Assembly: GCA_039029915.1 (NCBI GenBank)
Contig: JBCCFD010000009.1
Coordinates: 1-41,717, forward strand
Direction of reading: 5' to 3'
Origin: QQUD01 sp039029915
Lineage (GTDB): Bacteria > Chloroflexota > Anaerolineae > Promineifilales > Promineifilaceae
DNA: 41,717 bases
Shown piece by piece: positions 34,506 through 41,717 of this stretch; positions within the stretch are counted from its first letter, which is position 1; each line of letters starts with the position of its first letter. The position numbers and the translations under genes were made by a program. Under the pieces are notes generated by a model. That model was not told the DNA's origin, ran no database searches, and saw only the letters and a list, made by a program, of their open reading frames with translations.

Positions 34506-35039
34506 CTATTCTGAATGGTAGGACACTTCAGTATCCATATTCAGCTTATCCCCAATTTCCTCTAAATCTTCGCGCAAATCGCTGATTGAAATAGTGGGGG
34601 GCACAACGACGACAGCCGACATCGTAAACAGCGCACCACCTCCAAATGGGGCAGGTCGCATACCGGTATCCATTCTTTCTACATTGATTCCCTTTTCTGC
34701 TAAATGATGGGTAATTTCGTAGATGAGTCCTTCATTGTCAGCCCCTGTGACCTTAATTTGAAAGACATTCCATCCAGCAAACTTTCGGGAAAAACCACGT
34801 TCTGTTTGCTTGGTTGAAATTTTGTAACCCAAACCTCGCAAGTCGCGAACGCTTTGGCGGAATGTTTTAAACTGTGGCTCTGGTACAGAAACGAGCATCA
34901 GCATGGCAAACTCACCTTCAAGGCGAGCCATACGGCTGGCTTCAACGTTGCCGTTGAAATCTAAAACCAGTTTGGTCACCTCTTCGACAAGCCCGACTTT
35001 GTCTTGTCCATTAACGGTCATTACTAAATATTTTCGCAT
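34506..35039 (-). CDS. Double ACT-domain protein (GcvR-like)
   Basis: 177 residues with two ACT domains: about 1-85 (YLVMTVNGQDKVGLVEEVTKLV) and about 92-175 (FQIKVTGADNEGLIYEITHHLAE). The D-x-x-G-L start of each is typical of amino-acid-binding ACT domains of the GcvR / formyltetrahydrofolate-type regulators. There is no catalytic domain, so it should sense an amino acid and act by protein contact. A clear AAAGGAG lies before the ATG. Gene order places it after the AruI-like decarboxylase. Confidence 0.88.
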   Translation of the reverse strand: MRKYLVMTVNGQDKVGLVEEVTKLVLDFNGNVEASRMARLEGEFAMLMLVSVPEPQFKTFRQSVRDLRGLGYKISTKQTERGFSRKFAGWNVFQIKVTGADNEGLIYEITHHLAEKGINVERMDTGMRPAPFGGGALFTMSAVVVVPPTISISDLREDLEEIGDKLNMDTEVSYHSE

Positions 35040-35289
35040 GGCTATTTCTCCTTTGGGAAAGGTAACACAGGTATGATTTGTTGCAAAGTTGATAGAAAGT
35101 CACTCTTTGAAATGGAACTAAAAAATCTAAGATCGCGCTTGAATTATGCCGTACAGTTATAATGATTGTTGCTTCCCGATCGTCTTGTGTTGTGACTATA
35201 TCAGCCACCTCTGCCAATCTGTGAAGCTGGGTGCTGAGGACATTCATCCCTCTGTCTGCGCGTGCGCGTATAACCTTGTGTTTTTTCAT
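35011..35289 (-). CDS. Doubtful small ORF between decarboxylase and ACT genes
   Basis: 92 codons, same strand, 22 bp after the AruI-like stop and overlapping the ACT gene by 29 bp. The N-terminal 60 residues could be a folded unit (RLAEVADIV, EATIIITVR), but the end reads through the ACT gene ribosome site and looks non-native. No ribosome site precedes its ATG. I recognise no family. It may be a real small gene or a chance frame in a 271-bp spacer. Confidence 0.25.
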   Translation of the reverse strand: MKKHKVIRARADRGMNVLSTQLHRLAEVADIVTTQDDREATIIITVRHNSSAILDFLVPFQRVTFYQLCNKSYLCYLSQRRNSHAKIFSNDR

Positions 35290-35310
35290 GAATTTGCATT
35301 TTTCAAACGG

Positions 35311-36948
35311 TTATTTTGTTAAAGTTGCTTGAGCTAAGTCATTAGGCATTAGCCAATCTGCTCCTTGAACTAGTTCGATAATGGTTGGACGATTTGCTTG
35401 GAGGGCTGTGGAAACGGCCGTTTTGAACTCATCCATGCCGGTTGGACGGGTACCGTAGCAACCCATCGATTGCGCAAGCAGGTTGAAATCAGGGTTGATG
35501 CCCTCTACACCAATGGGTGGAATATTGCGATGCTCCATATCTTCTTTGATTTGAAGGAGAGCCCCATTATTCCAAATGATAATGGGGAGGGATAGCTCGA
35601 GCTCTGCTGCTGTAATCAAATCTTGTACGGTAAACATGAAGCCGCCGTCTCCGGCAAGGACGATGACCGGTTTGTCAGGAAATGCCATTTTTGCACCCAT
35701 TCCGTTTGGCAAACCACATCCAAGCGTACAAAACCCAGCTGGGTAATGCCATAGACGCGGTGCATCAACGGGCATAGCAAATGAACCGGTATAAACGAGC
35801 TGGGCAATATCTCCGGCAATCACGGCGTCATCTGGAAGGATCTCACGTAAGGCTTGAAGCGTTTTGATGTGTTGGGCTTCATTAACCGAAATGTCGGTCA
35901 TTAACTCTTCGATGATCGCAGAAACAGCCGTTTTTGTGTCGCGGGCCGCGGGTTTGGCACTTTTTGTTTTTAGGGAACTTAGGAGGGCGCTTGCCGTTGA
36001 ACCTGCATCCGCAATGATGCCCAAATCAGCAGGATAAAGGTCATTGATTTTGTGGGGATCAATATCTACCCGAATCAGCTTTCCTTTGATATCGAGCCGC
36101 TCTACGAAGCTATCTGTCTCTGATAATTCAGTGCCAATGGCCAGAATAACATCTGCCTCTGAGACGTGGTCTTGCACAGCTTTGCGCCAAATGCTGCCGC
36201 CTAAATTGAGCGGATGTGTGTCAGGCACGATGCCTTTTCCAGCATTGCTGGTGACCACGCTAGCATTGAGCAGCTCGGCTATCTCAGTGAGCGTGCCCGC
36301 GGCATTGACTGCACCACCACCGACCATGATTAACGGCCGTTGCCCTGTCATCAGCATATCAGCCGCTGCATCAACATCGTTTGGATGCGCTAGGGCTCGC
36401 TGTGGCAGCTGAACAGGAGCCCAATTATCCGTGACGGGCATCGCCAAAACATCGATGGGGACTGCAATATGAACAGGGCGGGGGCGCTGAGAGGCAAAAA
36501 TTGTAAATGCTTGCCCCAATAATTCAGGCACATCACTCGGAGCTAAGGCTGTGGCGCTCATCGCCGTGAGCGGATCGGTTACCGCTTGCAAGTCTGGAAC
36601 TTCGTGTAGACACCCCCATCCTTTACCTAGCGTATAGGAAGCTGTCGTGCTCGAAATCATGAGCATAGGGATCGAATCGGCATACGCTTGACCCATGGCT
36701 GTCAGCCCATTCGTCACACCAGGACCAGAAATCAAGATGCAGACGCCCGGTTTGCCAGAGGCGCGTGCATACCCATCTGCCATAAAAGCTGCCCCCTGTT
36801 CATGACGTGCCTGCACATGCTGAATAGGACTGTCTGCTAGTCCCCGATATATGTCAAGCGTATGAACTCCAGGGATACCGAAAACAGTCTCGACTCCATA
36901 TTTTTCAAGCAGTTTGATTAAGGCTTGGCCGCAATTTATTTCGCTCAT
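35311..36948 (-). CDS. ThDP-dependent decarboxylase, AruI/acetolactate-synthase-like
   Basis: 545 residues. N-terminal ThDP PYR domain with the catalytic Glu50 (ARHEQGAAFMADGYARA), a central domain, and a C-terminal PP domain with GDGGFMFT ... WNN for Mg-ThDP. VFGIPGVHTLDIYRGL and GKGWGCLHEVPD resemble 5-guanidino-2-oxopentanoate decarboxylase (AruI) of the arginine transaminase pathway more than acetolactate synthase, and no small ilvN-type subunit is adjacent, although a double-ACT protein follows. Substrate remains open. Two ACGGCCGT sites. AAGGGA precedes the ATG. Confidence 0.8.
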   Translation of the reverse strand: MSEINCGQALIKLLEKYGVETVFGIPGVHTLDIYRGLADSPIQHVQARHEQGAAFMADGYARASGKPGVCILISGPGVTNGLTAMGQAYADSIPMLMISSTTASYTLGKGWGCLHEVPDLQAVTDPLTAMSATALAPSDVPELLGQAFTIFASQRPRPVHIAVPIDVLAMPVTDNWAPVQLPQRALAHPNDVDAAADMLMTGQRPLIMVGGGAVNAAGTLTEIAELLNASVVTSNAGKGIVPDTHPLNLGGSIWRKAVQDHVSEADVILAIGTELSETDSFVERLDIKGKLIRVDIDPHKINDLYPADLGIIADAGSTASALLSSLKTKSAKPAARDTKTAVSAIIEELMTDISVNEAQHIKTLQALREILPDDAVIAGDIAQLVYTGSFAMPVDAPRLWHYPAGFCTLGCGLPNGMGAKMAFPDKPVIVLAGDGGFMFTVQDLITAAELELSLPIIIWNNGALLQIKEDMEHRNIPPIGVEGINPDFNLLAQSMGCYGTRPTGMDEFKTAVSTALQANRPTIIELVQGADWLMPNDLAQATLTK

Positions 36949-37325
36949 TGTTTGTTCCCTTATTTTGTAATTGATTCTTGTTTTCTGAAATTAAAGCTAT
37001 TGGTATATTGGGAAGAGATTTTAATGGTATATTGAATTGATGTGTAGGGGGTTTGGTTGAAATTGAGTGCATTTATTTTGCGTGCTACCCACTAATCATA
37101 GCTTGTGCAAATCACTTGCCATTAATTGTTGAATACTTTGTTACCAAAGTTATTAAATACTTCTACTCTGGAATAATTTGAAATTTCTTATGTAACGAAG
37201 TATTTAATCCAAAATTCAAAATTATTTGAACATTTGTCACCTGATCTGTGTACTTGTTGATGTTCATAACTTGCGAAAACAGATGGCCTACGACCTTTTT
37301 CTGTGTGCGGGCAAGAGGAAACCAA
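36949..37325. other. Intergenic region with direct repeats and structured repeat R2
   Basis: No gene seen. It contains a 10-bp direct repeat TGGTATATTG at 37001-37010 and 37025-37034, then R2 copy B (37132-37204). The promoters of the divergent ThDP decarboxylase and GNAT genes should lie here. Confidence 0.6.
37132..37204 (+). repeat. Dispersed structured repeat R2, copy B
   Basis: 73 bp bounded by inverted AATACTTTGTTAC (37132-37144) and GTAACGAAGTATT (37192-37204), 12 of 13 complementary. Inside, ACTTTG-TTAC-CAAAGT forms a small hairpin. Related to 7599-7665. Confidence 0.65.
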
Positions 37326-38270
37326 ATGAAATTTATTATTGAACCTGCAAAACCAACTGAAGATTATCCAGTCATTGCCCAAATGTGGTCAGAATGGACA
37401 GGTTATACCATGACAGTACAAGATTTATATGAAGAAGATGAAATTGAAATTCCAGACAGAATTCGGCAATGGCTTGTTGCCCGAAACTCCGACTATGAGG
37501 TGCTGGGGATTGCGTATGTTGCCCGTTATCCTTCAAATCCAAGCGGCCGTTTTCATGGCAATATTGTGGTTCAAGAAGAGTGTCGTCAGCAGAGGGTTGG
37601 CTCAGCTTTCTACGATCAAATCACTCAATTTATGCAAGAGCACGGAGCAACAGAGTGGGTTGGTCGTGTTAAAGAGGAACATGAAGCTAGCTTGCGTTTT
37701 TTGAATAAACGAGGCTTTGAGAAATTGTTTCATGTTTTTGACTCGGTTTTAGATCTAAAAACCTTTGACGAAAAGAACTTTGAAGGTGTAATTGATGCTG
37801 TTCAATCCAAAGGGTTTCACTTTATCACCTTTGACACCGTTAGCGATGATCCAAACGCCCAGCGAAAGCTTTATGAAATAAATAAGCTGGCAAGTTTAAA
37901 CGAACCTGCTGCAGACGGCTTTTCAACCTTTGAAACCTGGAAGAAAATTGTGATGACTGCCCCATGGTTTCGACATGAGTGTGAATTTGTGGCGCTTGAT
38001 GGTGAAAGATTTGTGGGGCTATCGGGTGCGTTTCCCACAGATGATCCCTTCGTTTTTGGAAATGGTTTTACGGGTGTTGACCCAGAATACACCGGACAGA
38101 AGATTGCCCAGGCACTTAAGCTCTTAACGATTCGGCAAGCTATTTCAAAAGGTGGTGCTGAAATAAAAACTGAAAATGATTCTCGGAATGTAGCGATGTT
38201 GGCCATCAACCGGAAGTTGGGTTACCAAGCTGTCTCGGGTCATTTTGGAATGACGAAACCCCTCGAGTGA
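37326..38270 (+). CDS. Tandem GNAT acetyltransferase
   Basis: 314 residues from the ATG at 37326, which has an AGAGGA site; the frame is open upstream to 37248 without a good start. Two GNAT-like halves: the first (about 1-150) has the acetyl-CoA loop QEECRQQRVGSAFYDQI and a FLNKRGFEKL beta-bulge motif; the second (about 160-310) has DPEYTGQKIAQALKLLTI and RNVAMLAINRKLGYQ. Two-domain GNATs often acetylate small amines or antibiotics, with one half degenerate. Substrate unknown. It converges on the SDR gene, 9 bp apart. Confidence 0.85.
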   Translation: MKFIIEPAKPTEDYPVIAQMWSEWTGYTMTVQDLYEEDEIEIPDRIRQWLVARNSDYEVLGIAYVARYPSNPSGRFHGNIVVQEECRQQRVGSAFYDQITQFMQEHGATEWVGRVKEEHEASLRFLNKRGFEKLFHVFDSVLDLKTFDEKNFEGVIDAVQSKGFHFITFDTVSDDPNAQRKLYEINKLASLNEPAADGFSTFETWKKIVMTAPWFRHECEFVALDGERFVGLSGAFPTDDPFVFGNGFTGVDPEYTGQKIAQALKLLTIRQAISKGGAEIKTENDSRNVAMLAINRKLGYQAVSGHFGMTKPLE

Positions 38271-38271
38271 T

Positions 38272-38283
38272 TGGAACACTTAA
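38272..38283. repeat. Possible remnant of the 116-bp element end
   Basis: TGGAACACTTAA matches the right end of copy 2 (GGAACACTTAA), and CCTCGAG lies 10 bp before it. As in copies 2 and 3, the CACTTAA end supplies the stop codon of the minus-strand neighbour, here the SDR (38280-38282). Short enough to be chance. Confidence 0.3.
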
Positions 38284-39110
38284 CTAATCAGTTTTGTGCT
38301 CAGATCCCAAATTGCATCAGCTAAAGCTAGGTTTTGGGCCACTGGATGAAGAGAGGTGGGCTCTTTTTCGTTGAAATAACGGCCGTTTACAGATGCTAAT
38401 TCAGGTGCAGTTGCCAGCCAAACTGGGGCAATTGCGCCCGCTTCTGGCGTAGACCATTTCTTTTTAATCTGTTTTAATAGCCACCCTATTGGTCCACTTG
38501 AATCTCCAAGCTGTGTTCGAATCACGCCGGGATGAACCATATTAAACGTGATATTTGCATTTTCTAGCTTTTCGGCTTGCCTGCTTAAAGTTAATACATT
38601 ACATAGTTTTGAATTGGCATAGCTCTTGATTCTGCCAAAATCATCTCCATATGGTGTTTTATTTACATCAACAACACCTCGCTCATAAAGCCCCGCACTC
38701 ACATTAACAACCCTTGCCTTTTCCGACGCCTTTAGGCTAGTTAGAAGCATCTGGTTGAGCATAAAGGGGGCGAGATGATTCACCATAAATGACATTTCTA
38801 GATTGTCCTCGTTTATGACCTTTTTGGTCATCCAAACCCCAGCATTATTAATCAGCACATCAATTTTGGGATAGGCTCCTGCTAATTTTTCAGACAAGTG
38901 TTTGACGTTTGATATGGTGCTTAGATCACCAATTATAAGATCGACAGTAGATGCTAAATTTTCAGTTTGCAGTGCATTAACGGCCGTTTTTCCTTTGCTC
39001 TCATTGCGACTGATCAATACAACATGGGCTGACTGCTTAGCTAAGGCTCGCACGATTTCAAAGCCAATCCCTGTATTACCACCTGTGACTACACAAACTT
39101 TTCCTTCCAT
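38280..39110 (-). CDS. Short-chain dehydrogenase/reductase (retinol-dehydrogenase-like)
   Basis: 276 residues. TGGNTGIG at 9-16 binds NAD(P), NNAG at 88-91, Ser139, and the YxxxK catalytic pair Tyr164/Lys168 (YANSK) are in place, so the enzyme should be active. SRNESKG after strand two favours NADP. The loop IGWLLKQIKKKWSTPEAGA and length resemble RDH11/WWOX-like SDRs. GGAG precedes the ATG. It is divergent from a TetR gene that probably controls it through the TTCTAGAA repeats. Confidence 0.92.
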   Translation of the reverse strand: MEGKVCVVTGGNTGIGFEIVRALAKQSAHVVLISRNESKGKTAVNALQTENLASTVDLIIGDLSTISNVKHLSEKLAGAYPKIDVLINNAGVWMTKKVINEDNLEMSFMVNHLAPFMLNQMLLTSLKASEKARVVNVSAGLYERGVVDVNKTPYGDDFGRIKSYANSKLCNVLTLSRQAEKLENANITFNMVHPGVIRTQLGDSSGPIGWLLKQIKKKWSTPEAGAIAPVWLATAPELASVNGRYFNEKEPTSLHPVAQNLALADAIWDLSTKLIS

Positions 39111-39173
39111 TGCCTGTCTCCATTTGCGATTGAATTATTGATTTGCTAGACTGATGTAAAAAACAAAAAATCG

Positions 39174-39194
39174 TTCTAGAATTTATTTCTAGAA
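39174..39194. promoter_or_regulatory. Candidate TetR operator, paired TTCTAGAA
   Basis: Two perfect 8-bp palindromes TTCTAGAA (39174-39181 and 39187-39194) separated by TTTAT, in the 121-bp divergent region of the SDR and TetR genes. The whole unit is itself close to symmetric. Confidence 0.65.
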
Positions 39195-39231
39195 AAATAT
39201 TCTAATATTAATTAGCAGGTATGGCAAAAAA

Positions 39232-39837
39232 ATGTTACTAAATAAAAAACAAGATTTAGCATCCCAATTGCGCCGCACTAAAATCTTAGATGCGACATTA
39301 TTGTTATTCTCAGAAAACGGCTTGTCACAACTGCGAATTGCTGAAATAAGTAAACGCTCTGGGGCAAGCATTGGTAGCATTTACCATCACTTTAAGGATA
39401 GAGAAGGGGTAATTTATGCTCTGTATCATGATTCATTTGTGGATTGTTTTGAGCAGCTAAGGCAGTCAATTTTAGAGGAAACAGATGCAGAATCTGGTAT
39501 AAAGCGATTTGTTGTTAGCTACCTTCAATGGGTTTTTGAAAATCCAGCACAGGCAAGCTTTATATATGCAGCTTCCCAAGAAGAGATTTTAAGACGTCAT
39601 CAAGATGAACTGCACGCTTTTAAAAGTCAATTTTATTTGGATATATTTAGTTGGATGTCTCCGTTTATCCAGAGTGGGGAACTGTTGGCATTGCCTCCAT
39701 GGGCTTACGATGCCATCATCATGGGGCCAGCTCATGAATTTTCACGGCGCTGGTTAGGTGGATTGCGTGATTTGTCGATGGAAGAAGCTCAATCCATTAT
39801 TGCTGATGCTGTTTGGCGCGCTATTCATATTGATTGA
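39232..39837 (+). CDS. TetR-family regulator
   Basis: 201 residues. N-terminal HTH: TKILDATLLLFSENGLSQLRIAEISKRSG then SIGSIYHHFKDREGVIYAL, the canonical TetR layout. The C-terminal half is helical with WVFENPAQASFIYAASQEE, resembling TetR_C domains of the YbiH/AcrR sort. It is divergent from the SDR, with paired palindromes in between; autoregulation and SDR control are likely. Confidence 0.92.
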   Translation: MLLNKKQDLASQLRRTKILDATLLLFSENGLSQLRIAEISKRSGASIGSIYHHFKDREGVIYALYHDSFVDCFEQLRQSILEETDAESGIKRFVVSYLQWVFENPAQASFIYAASQEEILRRHQDELHAFKSQFYLDIFSWMSPFIQSGELLALPPWAYDAIIMGPAHEFSRRWLGGLRDLSMEEAQSIIADAVWRAIHID

Positions 39838-39862
39838 ACAATTTTAAAGGGTTGGGAAAATA

Positions 39863-39894
39863 AGGCGTGCAGATTTAGTTGAATCTGCACGCCT
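39863..39894. terminator. Bidirectional terminator between TetR and propeller genes
   Basis: AGGCGTGCAGATT (39863-39875) and AATCTGCACGCCT (39882-39894) form a perfect 13-bp stem with a 6-nt loop. T-rich stretches follow on both strands. It lies between convergent genes. Confidence 0.85.
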
Positions 39895-39901
39895 AGCTGT
39901 T

Positions 39902-41689
39902 TTATTCCATCATGAAAATTGAGAATGGCGTGGGTGGCACATAACCTTCGTTAAAAAGCGCTTGGATAATTTGCCCATCTGCGATAAAGATTGTCCCGCT
40001 AGATGCATCAATGCCGGTTGCTCCTGTTGCCCCAAGAAAAATCAGCTCACCCTGAACTGTATTTTCATCCAAAATGGATAATTTAATGACCTGGCTTTGA
40101 AAGACATCGAAATCGAATGCAGCACCAATCAGTGTGCTATCTGCTTCATTAAATGCAAAGCCATCAAATGAGAAGAAGGTATCATTTCCATTGGCATCGA
40201 GCATCGTTTGTGGGGCAAGGTTACCCGCCGTGCCATCATCATTAATTGGGATGCGGATAATGCCTGCGGCGCTTAAATACAAATTGCTGTTACCATCCCA
40301 AGCTAGACCCCCAGCACCAAATCCTGAATCATTTTCCCATGAAGGCTCATCGACCCAAACGATGGATTCGCCAGTAACACGATCAATCTTGATAATATCT
40401 GCGTTTGGACTGACATCGCTGATATAAATGTCTCCGTTTGTTACTGAAAGAATCGAGTTGCAAGCGGCACCAGTAGGTAATTCCCATAACTCGACTGTCT
40501 CACCTGTGCTGATATCAATTGAACGGGCTGCATTATTGTTCTCTTGAGGGCCTGGTACAAAGTTTCGGTTACCGCAAGACAGCAATAAACCACTGCTGTC
40601 CTCAAGCCACAGACCCCATCCAGCCGTGACGCCATCTCTACCTGCTTCAACTAATTGGCTACTTTCACCTCTGTTCAAATTAAGCATGTGAATTGAACCA
40701 TCAAAAAAGTTAGAAAGGTAGGCTGTTTCGCCATCAATTGCGATTGATTCTGGGAAAGCAATAGCCTCACTTGGTATTGTGTTAGAAACACCGGTCGGCT
40801 TGGCGTCGAAGCTAGCAAAGCCAGCTACGAATGGGTAAGTAAAAACAAAGTCCGTATATTCTGGCGTATTGACAAAGTCGGATGTGTTGATGGCTTGATA
40901 AGCACTTGCGCTAGCATAAACTGTCATCCCAACAACGATGTTTTCATCCAATAATGATACCCATTGTAACTCTTGAACGAAGCCTTCTTGCTGTGAAAGT
41001 GATTCTAAAAAAGCACCCCTTTTTATCGCATAGTCATTAGCATCAAAATCCTCATACATCGACAAATCCCGAGCAGCAACCTCTAGCACTTGTCCAGGCT
41101 GAATAGCGAGTTCGGCAAGGTCATACTGGTCCTCCGGGTTCAACGGCCGTAAAGCCCCAAACAATTCTAAGTCAAAATTACCAAAAAACGTTTCAGCCTC
41201 TAGGGTGTTTGCTGCAGTATCAGTTGCTGTACTCAATGCCTCGAGTGATTCAAACTCCGTCAAACCAATAAATACAGCTGGGTCAGGTGAGGCGAAGGTG
41301 CTGAAATCTAAAAAGGCTGAAAACTCGCGGTCTGCCACGACGCCATCTTGTTCAAGTAAAATTGAAATATACCCTTCGCGAGTTGAGATAAATGTGTTTA
41401 GGTCAGTTGCTACTCGCCGGATTACGAGGGCCGTTACTGGTCCATCATAGGGTGATGTTTCTGTAGATGTCACATCAGCTTCATTTTCCTCAGTTGTTGC
41501 ATCCTCCTGATTGTCAGATGCCGCTTCATCTTCTTCGACATCGCCTTCAAAATCCTCAAGCTCCTCATCGGCCGTTTCAGGTACAAAAAAAGGTTGTTTT
41601 ACCAAAAAACAAAAAAAAACCAAAGATTGAACAATAAACGCCCACCGAAAAACGCCAATATCCACAGAACAACACAAAAATATAAACAA
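39902..41689 (-). CDS. Exported protein: tandem ABM-like domains plus NHL/SMP-30-type propeller (5' end uncertain)
   Basis: 595 codons, but the only in-frame starts near the 5' end are TTG/GTG and the frame stays open to the right edge, so the true start may lie outside or a frameshift may hide the signal. A hydrophobic stretch (about 16-35) is followed by a 40-residue Glu/Asp-rich linker, as in lipoproteins. Then two related alpha/beta segments: ALVIRRVATDLNTF...TREGYIS...VFIGLTEF and LEVAARDL...FLESLSQQEGFVQ...VVGMTVY, resembling antibiotic-biosynthesis-monooxygenase (dimeric barrel) domains. The C-terminal 300 residues repeat SIAIDGETAYLSNFFDGSIHML-type blades (quoted in part: DGSIHML, GDIYISDV, NLYLSAAG, GTIFIADG), a six-bladed propeller. 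The tail ends PFSIFMME. Confidence 0.6.
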   Translation of the reverse strand: MFIFLCCSVDIGVFRWAFIVQSLVFFCFLVKQPFFVPETADEELEDFEGDVEEDEAASDNQEDATTEENEADVTSTETSPYDGPVTALVIRRVATDLNTFISTREGYISILLEQDGVVADREFSAFLDFSTFASPDPAVFIGLTEFESLEALSTATDTAANTLEAETFFGNFDLELFGALRPLNPEDQYDLAELAIQPGQVLEVAARDLSMYEDFDANDYAIKRGAFLESLSQQEGFVQELQWVSLLDENIVVGMTVYASASAYQAINTSDFVNTPEYTDFVFTYPFVAGFASFDAKPTGVSNTIPSEAIAFPESIAIDGETAYLSNFFDGSIHMLNLNRGESSQLVEAGRDGVTAGWGLWLEDSSGLLLSCGNRNFVPGPQENNNAARSIDISTGETVELWELPTGAACNSILSVTNGDIYISDVSPNADIIKIDRVTGESIVWVDEPSWENDSGFGAGGLAWDGNSNLYLSAAGIIRIPINDDGTAGNLAPQTMLDANGNDTFFSFDGFAFNEADSTLIGAAFDFDVFQSQVIKLSILDENTVQGELIFLGATGATGIDASSGTIFIADGQIIQALFNEGYVPPTPFSIFMME

Positions 41690-41717
41690 ACACGGAAAGG
41701 AGATTACAAAAATAAAT

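Noticed and set aside
41426..41435. AGGGCCGTTA as another iterated palindrome
   Set aside because: It lacks the CGGCCG core; near-matches like this were not counted.

Overview
The window (about 41.7 kb, mid-40s % GC by eye) is a chromosomal segment of a free-living heterotrophic bacterium. Gene content best fits a Chloroflexota (Anaerolineae-like) lineage, a tentative assignment based on: a CUT1 sugar ABC operon with a Tat-type lipoprotein, a cyclase-AAA-TPR giant protein, WYL and Rcp1-like regulators, Asp-box and beta-helix exported proteins with a short aromatic/aliphatic C-terminal tail, and many acyl-CoA-activating enzymes. TGA, TAA and TAG are all used as ordinary stops.

Layout. 1-4274 (minus): arginine decarboxylase (cut by the left edge), an McrC-like nuclease without McrB, a REC-PAS-histidine kinase and an Rcp1-like response regulator. 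4519-7597 (plus): WYL regulator and AMP-forming acetyl-CoA synthetase. 7.6-12.3 kb is an accessory-looking stretch: small zinc-ribbon membrane protein, ParB-like protein, FAD monooxygenase, TetR regulator and a divergent AhpD-like gene, with several structured repeats. 12.3-18.5 kb (minus): beta-helix exported protein, long-chain acyl-CoA synthetase, PIG-L deacetylase, NDP-forming acyl-CoA synthetase. Then an HSL-type hydrolase (plus) and a three-gene sugar ABC transporter (minus, 19.8-23.1 kb). 23.5-27.5 kb (plus): divergent GroEL paralogue, Asp-box propeller and a MetH-activation-like protein. 27.8-29.7 kb (plus): MpaB/Lcp-type oxygenase and a 7-TM protein. 29.6-36.9 kb (minus): 1304-aa cyclase/AAA/TPR protein, AlkD-like glycosylase, DUF2277 protein, double-ACT protein and an AruI-like ThDP decarboxylase. 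37.3-41.7 kb: double-GNAT protein, SDR with divergent TetR, and an exported propeller protein running toward the right edge.

Three observations stand out. (1) The gene at 11143-12102 has one in-frame TGA exactly where the AhpD family has the second Cys of its CxxCxxxH active site. A perfect GC hairpin with a small G-containing loop follows at the distance expected of a bacterial SECIS, so it is a strong selenoprotein candidate. It has a clear promoter overlapped by an inverted-repeat operator and a divergent TetR gene. (2) The 8-bp palindrome ACGGCCGT occurs about 43 times where less than one is expected, in all reading frames and in intergenic DNA: a HIP1-like highly iterated palindrome. (3) A 116-bp double-hairpin element occurs three times and flanks the TetR/selenoprotein pair. 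Two copies supply the stop codon of the adjoining gene.
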